Below, one piece after another: positions 55,771-64,000 of a DNA stretch of 64,000 nt. The first letter of the stretch is position 1. Each line of letters opens with the position of its first letter. Source of the stretch: Pachyseris speciosa. Taxonomy: Eukaryota; Cnidaria; Anthozoa; Scleractinia; Pachyseridae. Under the pieces are notes generated by a model. It was not told the origin of the DNA and ran no database searches. It saw nothing but the letters and a program-made list of their open reading frames with translations. Position numbers and translations under genes: made by a program. The DNA lies in contig JAEMWC010000006.1 in assembly GCA_016490735.1 (NCBI GenBank), positions 64,501 through 128,500 on the forward strand, in the 5' to 3' direction.

Positions 55771-55830
55771 TTAACTCATTGGCACAAGTGCCGGCCAAAA
55801 GCGGCCGCGCAACCACGTCCCTTGTTCCGC
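55771..55830. repeat. piggyBac-type MITE end fragment
   Basis: TTAACTCATTGGCACAAGTG then CCGGCCAAAAGCGGCC matches the left end of the family at 32621, 37295 and 44215. Only the end is recognisable. Confidence 0.5.
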
Positions 55831-56007
55831 TTGTGACGTCTTCAGTTTTAATGCTCATGGACAACTGTTACATGTAGCATGTGTAGGGGAAAGAGATCTT
55901 TCAAACCATTCCGTCAAACAGGCCGGAGAAAACGCGAAAAAACCAAGTCACGTTGAGCCGAAAATTGGAATGAAAAACTTGTTCCACAACCCACCTGCGC
56001 TTCCTAT

Positions 56008-56763
56008 TAGGCATAAATAGATTGTGCTCGGCAACTTTTGAGCAACTTTTAGCGTTTTCAGCAACTTTTTGTTCCGCGAGCAACCTAGAGCAACTTTTGC
56101 CTTCCTTGGCAACTTTTGAGTCAACAAATAGTTAAAAACTGACCAAACCATCATAAAGGTCTTTATTAAAAGGTTTTTATTAAGACTTGTCAAAACTAAG
56201 GATGTCGTACGGTCTTAAAAATAATTTATAAAATATCACGTGCGCCCACGAACTGGACAGCAGCTATCTATCTAACGGGCGCTTACATCCAGCGGTTATT
56301 CGCTCCAACAATAGAGTTTCCCGCCCGCCATCTTGGTATTTGCTGCAGTGTGAGGCATCACAATTAGAAGCTGAAATGTCTGACGAGTAAAATGAAAATA
56401 ATACAGATATTGACCCTAGTGAGGTTACCATAGCTGCTGGGGCAACTCTTAGTAGTCAGCACTATGATGTCTATTGCAAACATTGCGATCTTTACTCATT
56501 AGAAACGTCATTAGAAAATACTTTCTATTATTAGTTACGTTGCGCTTAAAGATTACATTGATCTCATCAAATGATGTTAAATTACACATACAACGTCATG
56601 TTTTGAGTAGTAATCTAGAACAAAATGACTTTCAAAAGCAAGCAACTTTTCTACATTTGAGTGGTAACTCTTAAATTTTTGAGCAACTTTAGAGCAACTT
56701 TTGGGTGTATTTTCAAGAAACTTTTGCTGGATTTAATTTACTAGCACAATCTATTCATGCCTA
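56008..56763. mobile_element. element H: 756-bp hAT-type element with AGCAACTTTT iterations
   Basis: TAGGCATAAATAGATTGTGC and GCACAATCTATTCATGCCTA are inverted ends. CTTCCTAT (56000-56007) and GTTCCTAT (56764-56771) match at seven of eight bases, an hAT-size duplication. AGCAACTTTT and close variants are iterated at about 56030-56120 and again at 56640-56720 in the same orientation. No transposase is seen. Confidence 0.78.
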
Positions 56764-56828
56764 GTTCCTATGATCCTAAAAGGTTTCCACGAATCTTTTC
56801 CCACCGAAAGGGAGCCCAGGAAATGCCT

Positions 56829-57000
56829 AATGTAAATGGGATCGTCCATCTGCCGAAACTTCAAAGTGATCCCATTTGATGTTGTTAGTAGTTGAGATTA
56901 TGTGATCAGCAATGGCGGAAGCGTGGCCTGTCTGAGTCAGAGCTCTGAAATATTCGGGATCACTTTACAGTTTTGGCAGATGGACGATCCGATTTACATT
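56829..57000. mobile_element. 172-bp palindromic MITE
   Basis: AATGTAAATGGGATCGTCCA and TGGACGATCCGATTTACATT are inverted ends. Inner arms read TCTGCCGAAACTTCAAAGTG / CACTTTACAGTTTTGGCAGA. Confidence 0.8.
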
Positions 57001-57186
57001 GTAAGATAAAAGAGACGTTATTGATAAGGGACTTGAAACCTGCCCTAAATGATAACGTTGGCAGTGAAAAACTCTGGCTTTATTAAATTGGCCGGATGTT
57101 ATTGTTTATATTAGTAGTATATATTTAACCTCTGTACCAGTACTTCGCTTTAAGTTTTAAATTCGCCCAAATTTTTTATAACTGTC

Positions 57187-57226
57187 ACTTCTGAAGATGT
57201 ATGTTGTAACATACGAAACGTCAAGT
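57187..57226 (+). ncRNA. hammerhead-ribozyme-like motif
   Basis: CTGAAGA (57191-57197) fits CUGANGA. A 7-bp stem follows (GTATGTT 57199-57205 with AACATAC 57208-57214), then GAAAC (57215-57219) and GTC (57220-57222). ACTT and AAGT pair outside as stem I. All conserved core letters are present in order. Stem III is almost absent (GAAAC abuts GTC), as in the minimal motifs described for Penelope-like and related retroelements, which may need dimerisation. Activity is inferred, not shown. Confidence 0.55.
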
Positions 57227-57426
57227 TCAATTAATTCAAATTCTTAAAACATGCGTGGTTCGTCTGTCATGTTTATATCCGCAGTTTGTTTTCTTTCTCT
57301 CTTAAAGCTAAAATGGCCAAAGAAGAAGAGTTTATAGAATTATAAATCTTCTCAAGTGGCTTCTAAATTCGCGGTAATTTGCATAATTGTGATTACAGAG
57401 GTTTGTATGAAATCTTATAAATTCGT

Positions 57427-59345
57427 TTACGGTCGCTGTACCCCCCTCACCCCCCTGGGAACACTGCCAGTGGACTTATCCCCCCTCACCCCCATGGGAA
57501 CACTGCCAGTGGACTTATCCCCCTCAAATGTTCAAGCAAGCAACCGTGGACAATAATCCTGCTGGTATACGTTGGATCAAACTGGTGATCTGATCGGCGT
57601 AATAAAATCAACAGAGAGTATAAAAGCAAGGGCCGATACATAATTGTGATTACAGAGGTTTGTATGAAATCTTATAAATTCGTTTACGGTCGCTGTACCC
57701 CCCTCACCCCCATGGGAACACTGCCAGTGGACTTATCCCCAACTCACACCCCTAGGAACACTGCCAGTGGACTTATCCCCCCTCACCCCCATGGGAACAC
57801 TGCCAGTGGACTTATCCCCAACTCACACCCCTAGGAACACTGCCAGTGGACTTATCCCCCCTCACCCCCATGGGAACACTGCCAGTGGACTTATCCCCCC
57901 TCACCCCCTGAGAACACTGCCAGTGGACTTATTCCCCCCCCCCCATCATCCCCCTTTCCTAGGTGATAGGCTAAAGGGTTATATTTAATTGAATGAATAG
58001 CTTTAATCATGGTTATTACTATATTTAGTATATTTTAATTATTATACTTAGGGTTATATTAAATGCACGAATAGTTTTTATCACGGTTGTAATTATATTT
58101 AGGATATTTTTAATTTTTATACTTAGCTCACGCCCCTACTGGAAACCAGCTATTGTTTTTTTACATTGTTGAATAGGCTAGCGTGATAAAATAAAATTCT
58201 TATCTTATCTTATCTTATCTTATCACCCCCTGGGAACACTGCCACTGGACTTATTCCCCCCTCACCCCCTGGAAACACTGCCAGTGGACTTATTTCCCCC
58301 CTCACCCCCTGGGAACACTGCCAGTGGACTTATTTTCTCCCCCGCCCTCACCCCCCTGGGAACACTGCCAGTGGACTTATTTTCTCCCCCCTCTCGCCCC
58401 CCTGGGAACACTGCCAGTGGACTTATTTTCTCCCCCCTCGCCCCCTAGGAACACTGCCAGTGGACTTACTTTCTCCCCCCCTCTCACCCCACTGGTAACA
58501 CTGCCAGTGGACTTATTTTCTCCCTCCCACCCCCTGGGAACACTGCCAGTGGACCTATTTCCCCCCTCACCCCCTGGGAACACTGCCAGTGGACTTATTT
58601 TCTCCCCCCTCTCGCCCCCCTGGGAACACTGGCAGTGGACTTATTTTCTCCCCCCCCCCTCGCCCCCTAGGAACACTGCCAGTGGACTTACTTTCTCCCC
58701 CCCCCCTCTAACCACCTGGTAACACTGCCAGTGGACTTATTTTCTCCCCCCCCCCTTCCCCCACCCCCTGGGAACACTGCCAGTGGACTTATTTCCCCCC
58801 TCACCCCCTGGGAACACTGCCAGTGGACTTATTTTCTCCCCCGCCCTCACCCCCCTGGGAACATTGCCAGTGGACTTATTTTCTCCCCCCCCCCCCCTCT
58901 CGCCCCCTGGGAACACTAACAGTGGACTTATTTTCTCTCCCCTCTCGCCCCCCTGGGAACATTGGCAGTGGACTTATTTTCTCCCCACTCGCCCCCTAGG
59001 AACACTGCCAGTGGACTTACTTTCTCCCCCCCCCCTCTCACCCCCCTGGTAACACTGCCAGTGGACTTATTTTCTCCCACCCCCTCTCGCCCCCCTGGGA
59101 ACACTAACAGTGGACTTATTTTCTCCCCCCTCTCGCCCCCCTGGGAACATTGGCAGTGGACTTATTTTCTCCCCCCCTCGCCCCCTAGGAACACTGCCAG
59201 TGGACTTAATTTCTCCCCCCCCCCTCTCATCCCCCTGGTAACACTGCCAGTGGACTTATTTTCTCCCCCCCCCCCCAGTGCCCCCACTGCCAGTGGACTT
59301 ATAACTCCCTCACCCCCCTGGGAGCACTGCCAGTGGACAGTGGGC
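57427..59345 (+). repeat. C-rich minisatellite, about 33 units
   Basis: The unit is GGAACACTGCCAGTGGACTT followed by ATTTTCTCCCCCC and CTCACCCCCCTG, about 40-50 bp with length variation in the C-runs. The core CACTGCCAGTG is self-complementary. The array is in three blocks (57427-57545, 57698-57960, 58225-59345). Pro-rich frames on the plus strand (repeating GTLPVDLFSPP) and their minus shadows arise only from the repeat. A 70-bp lead-in (ACAGAGGTTTGTATGAAATC) is duplicated at about 57398 and 57652. Confidence 0.92.
57961..58224 (+). mobile_element. non-LTR retrotransposon 3' end with (TTATC)n tail
   Basis: AATAGGCTAGCGTGATAAAA then TAAAATTCTTATCTTATC, with the pentamer repeated, resembles the 3' terminus of a LINE or SINE inserted within the minisatellite. 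It splits blocks 2 and 3 of the array. An ATATTTAGTATATTTTAATT-type repeat precedes it. Confidence 0.5.
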
Positions 59346-60973
59346 ATAATTACATTCTTGAATCAACGAGACAAATGACACGTAGTTTGGTCGATAGCCA
59401 CCTTTCAGGTTTTTAGACCGTTCAATTTATTGTTTTTCATTCTTGGTGATCCATTTTTGTTAGCTTTGTTTGCTGTAGCGACGGTAACGTGTTGTCTCTC
59501 GTTTTGAAAAAGGTAGACCTGTCGAAATTCAGTCAGACATTTCGAAGGGTATAAACTTAGTAGTCTTTCAAGTAAATTGCAAATGAAGTTTTAAATTCCG
59601 GTTTTGCTCATTGTCGCAATTTTTTTTTCAAGATTTGCTCAATTAATGCACACTACGAGGTTTGTGACTTGTGCGTGCTTGCCATTTTGCCATTTCCAAT
59701 CTAATTTATTTTACAATCATAGCTATCTAGGAGGCCCAATTTTTATTTGGGTCAAAATGTTATTAGCGGAGCACCATGGTTAAGAAAATATGGTAACCCA
59801 TCTGCTCGAGAAAATTTGGTTTTGCTCACCGTACGTACGTCGAACGTACATACGTACGGCCGTACGTCCACCTCTCCATGTATGCGATGTGAAATGTCCC
59901 ATTAATTGTGTGTTGTAACCCGCGTTTTGTGTACATCTTTTTGTGTACATCTTTTGATATTGGACGTCAATGTTATGGCCAATTGACATCTGTCAAAACA
60001 AGGTATCCGCTGACCAGTATTACGTGACCATATCGCGGGCTCAAGTTAAGACCTCATCGATGTCAGCTGGTTTTTTATGTTGTCCGCTGACCAGGTACTG
60101 GTTTTCGATTGGATCGCAGGCTCAAGCCAGGGGTGGGACACCCAAACCAAAACGAGGCTTAATTTTTTGCGCGCTTTCTGCGGCTCGAGATTTCACATTC
60201 AGTTGGTTTCTTCATTTTGAGCACAACAACTTCATCTTCTTCGAAGTTCTGTGTTTTAATTCGCGTAAAAGGCATGAAAATCAAGAACTACTTAAAAGAT
60301 ACTCCGGAAGGTGAATTTTCAACTGATAAAATGGAAGAGCAAAATATTTTTCTCAGGAAATTCTTAAATTTTGGATCCACTTGTATGGCGCCCGGACTGT
60401 GTGGTTGAAAAACAAGGGTTTGTTCACTTTACCGCGACATCTTGCAGCTCACCACGACAGTTCACTTAACAATTCACCGGCATTATAATTAATGGGCGAG
60501 GAACGAGTAGCTGAAACTTGGTGGAAGAAGTTCTTTCTTTGGGCAAATCGTTTTCTATTTTTGTAGATGCATGTTTTTACTTTAGTGGATCGATGCGTAT
60601 TTTCAAGTCGTAGAAAGCTCGACAACACAGATAACATAAATAAATTGAAGCTTAGCATTTGAGGTTTAATCGTTATTACTTTTTTTCAGGAATGAAACTT
60701 GTATTTTTGTCTCGACTGGATATAAATAACAATCTACTCGTTTTGGACACAAAGAAGTAGCTAGTCGAATTGTTTGTTTGTTGTTTTGCAAGCGAACGAG
60801 TGTTTTCCTCCGTTCGGCTGACTGTACATGTTTTTTGACATCAGTGATTCTATAGTGTTAAGAACTAAAAGAAACGTTTGCCCTTACGTTATTAACATGT
60901 AATCGCAATGAGTCCTCGTAAAGTATCTCTCATGTTTTGCGCGACGAGGGCAATTTCAGCAAATTTCTGAAAG

Positions 60974-61004
<31 letters not shown>

Positions 61005-61130
61005 GGCCCATGCGATTACCTATCCAAACTATCAGGATTGTTTTCCTTTCTCTCTTTTCTACGACATTTAAGCTAATGTCTAAGCTTAATTAACGTACTA
61101 CGAAATGTGTTTGTTAATAAGAAAACGAAA
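59346..61130. other. intergenic, no gene recognised
   Basis: There is a CGTACG-rich palindromic patch at about 59827-59866 (CGTACGTACGTCGAACGTAC). A small frame at 60217-60408 (MKIKNYLKDTPEGEFSTDKM inside) has a protein-like composition but no recognisable family, and I do not call it a gene. Confidence 0.4.
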
Positions 61131-61136
61131 CATTTT

Positions 61137-61333
61137 CCTTTTTCTTATGCTTATGCTTATGCTTATTTCACAAGTGGGAACCGGTGTGAAATAAGCATAA
61201 GCTTAAGCATAAGCGCCATCTTGTTTATCCACCGACGTGACTCGCACTGCCCATGTGTAAGTCGCTAGTGTGAACATCGTTATGCTTACGCTTACGCTCG
61301 TGCTTATGTCACAAGTGTGAAACAGGCTTAAGC
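61137..61333. mobile_element. MITE rich in GCTTATGCTTATGC words
   Basis: Runs of CTTATGCTTATGCTTATG (about 61144) and AAGCATAAGCTTAAGCATAA, ending CACAAGTGTGAAACAGGCTT. It is the same family as 48658-48876. The left boundary is uncertain. Confidence 0.6.
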
Positions 61334-61343
61334 GCCGGCTAAA

Positions 61344-61668
61344 GATGAAACATTTTCATCCAACATCGTGTTTGTCACACATAACGTTTGGTGGCTAAAC
61401 GCATAACAATGTTTGACCAAACAGCGGACTGAAAATTTCGACGTTATGTGGCTTATTTGGTTGCTTTTTACCGTTTGTGTACGATTTGTTTGTTGGGGTG
61501 GCTAAACGATCAAACATTTGTTCGTAATTCGAAATTTTGGATGAACATGTTTGCTCTAAATCAAACATGGAAAGCCATTTAATGCACTCATAGTCTTGTG
61601 AGCGGTGGCTAAACGTTCAAACATGCTCTTCCAACGATGTTGGATGAAAATATTTGATCATTCTTAGA
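61344..61668. mobile_element. MITE with ATTTTCATCCAACATCGT ends
   Basis: ACATTTTCATCCAACATCGT near 61350 pairs with ACGATGTTGGATGAAAATAT near 61634. GTGGCTAAACG followed by CAAACAT-type words occurs several times inside in both orientations. Confidence 0.65.
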
Positions 61669-61969
61669 TTGCTAAATTTGTTTTCGAACAAACACACGCG
61701 TCGACTGTATTGTTTTCTTGTAATGTTTTGAGGTTTTTTGAACCACAGTCAATTCCTGTTGACTGCTCTAAACACAAAATATTGCCGGGGCACAAGGAAA
61801 GCCATGCGGTGTTGCTCAATACCAGTAAAAAGTAATAATCGCGGAGCTTCGCTTTTAGGCTTGGCTAAATCTATATATTAGTACCTATGATACTTCCTTC
61901 AACACAGAAAATTTCGGGAATGAACAAAACAAACCTTGCCTTCCATTTTATTTGCAATTTACTTGGAAA

Positions 61970-62570
61970 CGCTCAGGTTCAAGTTGAAAGTCAGTTTATT
62001 GACACTTATTTAAACATAATATTAGCGTACAAGAATAGAAAAAAAAGTAAAAGAGAACCAAAGCTAGCTTACATGTACATTAGGCATTAATTTGGAATAG
62101 TGGAATAGTGTGTAGTGGCCAAAGGAACAGAGCTTTCGAGTTGGCCACTACCACAGTGCAGTTACTAGTGAAGGGCGGTTACTTACGGAATTTACATTAT
62201 TAGGTAATCATTAATTAAGGCAGCTAAATAGGTAAACTAAAGAAATAAATAAATTAATTAATTAATTAATAGAGCAAGATAATAGTTGAAATTGATTTAC
62301 TGACTGTCTAGTAACAGAAATTTGTATTGTTTTTTGAAAGTATTTAGGGGCAGACACTTAACTTCAATGGGCATTGCCTCCCACTACTCTGAACCTTGCA
62401 AGGCCATAATTAGATCTAGAAGGTGGCCTATATAGGTTCTGATTAGTGGCATATCTAGTATTACAATTATGAACTGCAGACGCGAGTTGAACCAAATCAT
62501 GGAGTGCAGGAGGTGTTTCATTTTTGTGGAATTGAATTTTATACACAAGGGAGGCAAGGCAGGCGCTCTT
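61970..62570 (-). pseudogene. LINE 3' fragment with a frameshift
   Basis: On the minus strand one frame reads FHKNETPPALHDLVQLASAV, HNCNTRYATNQNLY and YGLARFRVVG. A second frame, one base off at about 62380, continues EAMPIEVKCLPLNTFKKQYK then FLLLDSQ and a stop near 62300. H-N-x-N-T-R...PIEVKxxxxxxFKKxxKxxLL is the CR1/L2-like ORF2 C-terminus. The 3' tail contains CAATAAACTGACTTTCAAC (near 61990). It is 5' truncated and inactive. Confidence 0.72.
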
Positions 62571-63668
62571 AGAGACTTTTTTGTTTTATTTGACCTACTA
62601 GCTGCGGGGCTTGAGTAGTTTACACTCTTTTAGTTAGGTTATGAAATTTCTTACTGGATTCCGAGATAACTGACCTTTTTCAAAATGAGTGGCCACGCGT
62701 TATCGTCGCTATGGTAAAAGCCGTGACTTGGAAACCAATGAGAAAAGAACCTTTGATCAAACGTCGAAAAGATGTTTTAGTGTCTTTGAAATCGAAGTTT
62801 GTCTTCTATGGGAAATTTTGATTTCAACAGGTACACCCCAAAGCTAAAAATCTGATGCGAGCCTCCTTAAACAAGAATCGGACTTGTCTGAATTTGTTGG
62901 GGCTTAGTGGATCATTCTAGAAGTAGGTGTACATTCTTTGGAATACGCTCGCCTAAGGTGAGGTATCTTTCTTGACTTCTTTTGTGGACCTGAAAACAAA
63001 GTACAAATTCAATTTATTCTTCGGGAATTAACATTATAATTATAATTCAAAAAATTAAGAGGAGGGGCTTTGATAGTCCCTAAAATTTTAAGGGATCTCA
63101 ATGACTTTTGTCGCTAAATGCGTATGGTCTTGATATAGCGGCATGGAGACGAGTATTTATGCCATAACCAGATTGCTATATACATTAGCTGTGTTTACCA
63201 TGAAAAAATAAATACGCAGGACAACATCAGAAAACCTTACCTTCAGAAATAAAAAAATATATGACCACAGTCGTCTCTGCAGGCTCCATGACTCCATTCG
63301 TCACATATAAATATATGTATAAAACAAGGGAGAAGAAAATATACGAGTAAAAAATGACAACTATGATCTGGTCATCAGAAAAGTTAATGAAAATCTTGAG
63401 ACAAATTCCTCAGTCTCAGTGAGGAATCGTTACGGTTTCAACGATTCAACGAAACGGAATTCATTTTAGCAAAAGCAAAGTTGCGCTTGGTCGCGCGTTC
63501 GAGCTGAACTGACGGATCAAACCAAGGTTTTAGCCATGTATTAGCCCACAAACGAAAAACGTATAGCGTAGACTTAATGATATCGCGAAGTATCAATAGT
63601 TCAAAGAGCACATAACCTGCTGGGCTCCTGATTCCTGATGCAAGAAGACGCCAAGCCAGAAAAACGGG
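62571..63668. other. intergenic, no gene recognised
   Basis: The 94-codon minus frame ending at 63438 (contains VFLAWRLLASGIRSPAGYVL) is hydrophobic and Trp-bearing, but its start lies in the neighbouring MITE. I cannot match it to a family. Confidence 0.35.
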
Positions 63669-63904
63669 CATTACTAAACCACGAAACAACGAAACGAAAC
63701 ACCGAAACACCGAAACAGCCATTTTTTCCTACTTTTTTCTCAAACACCGAAACAGCTATTTTTTACCACTTTGAAGGTGAATAAAATAGACAGGCCAAAC
63801 ACGATTCCCACTTGTGGGAAAAAATGTAGGAAAAAATGTAGGAAATTTGTAGGAAAAAATGGCTGTTTCGGTGTTTCGTATCGCTGTTTCGTGGTTTAGT
63901 AATG
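63669..63904. mobile_element. 236-bp MITE with CATTACTAAACCACGAAACA ends
   Basis: The left end CATTACTAAACCACGAAACA and the right end TGTTTCGTGGTTTAGTAATG are perfect inverted repeats. Inner arms repeat ACACCGAAACA words. A TAGGAAAAAATG tandem word lies near 63828-63862. Confidence 0.85.
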
Positions 63905-64000
63905 AGGGTCCCCAGGGGGGTCTGTGTTCCCGTGTTCCCTTCAAAATTTTAACTCTGTTCCCTTGTTCCCGTCCAAAATTACACCTTGTTCCCTTGTTAC

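Noticed and set aside
58324..59378. Proline-rich frames of 130-140 codons and their minus shadows
   Set aside because: They are translations of the minisatellite units (repeating GTLPVDLFSPP) and shift frame with each C-run.

Overview
The window looks like nuclear DNA of an anthozoan cnidarian, most likely a stony coral. The grounds are GT-AG introns, two conserved animal genes on the minus strand, and a dense mix of LINE, Penelope-like, gypsy, tRNA-SINE, hAT-, piggyBac-, mariner- and pogo-type elements of the kind seen in corals and sea anemones. The taxon is inference. No bacterial-style operons are present, and almost all of the roughly 140 open frames are fortuitous. Gene 1 (minus, from beyond the left edge to 27223) is an acid-lipase-family gene (lysosomal/gastric lipase, LIPA-like). 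Six exons were reconstructed by hand and join in frame: 27122-27223 (signal peptide), 11651-11967 (HGL oxyanion region), 5449-5692 (GHSQG nucleophile elbow), 3694-3849, 2404-2475 and 128-205. The last exon or exons, with the catalytic Asp and His, lie off the left edge. Gene 2 (minus, 35477-48368, with a probable 5' UTR exon ending at 51041) is a complete ten-exon mitochondrial porin (VDAC) gene encoding 283 residues. Both genes have short exons and large repeat-filled introns. Layout: 1-12 kb holds lipase exons 2-6 with MITEs, a LINE fragment and a 3.45-kb terminal-inverted-repeat (TIR) element (7480-10933). Lipase intron 1 (11968-27121) contains a LINE 3' region that is split by a 12.1-kb insertion bounded by two direct 387-bp MITE copies (14298-14684 and 26022-26408). 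Inside that insertion is an 8.9-kb near-perfect palindrome (16311-25209) whose arms carry clusters of a short self-palindromic motif (core CGATTATTAATCG) within a 1.03-kb tandem duplication. From 27.7 to 34.6 kb lies a stack of nested elements: a Penelope-like retroelement with a GIY-YIG endonuclease region, broken by two TIR elements with 6-bp target duplications. These in turn contain a gypsy gag fragment, a 1-1.5-kb repeat present three times in the window, and a piggyBac-type MITE. Next come a tRNA-like unit and a degenerate hammerhead-like motif. From 35 to 51 kb is the VDAC gene with TEs in its introns. From 51 to 64 kb no gene is secure. That stretch holds several MITEs, a TIR element inserted beside a possible first exon (55.3-55.5 kb), a hammerhead-ribozyme-like motif (57187-57226), a C-rich minisatellite of about 33 units (57.4-59.3 kb) and a frameshifted LINE end (62 kb). 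The most unusual features are the palindrome with its iterated motif, and the LINE-MITE-X-MITE-LINE arrangement, which is what integration of an 11.7-kb circle by recombination between two MITE copies would leave.
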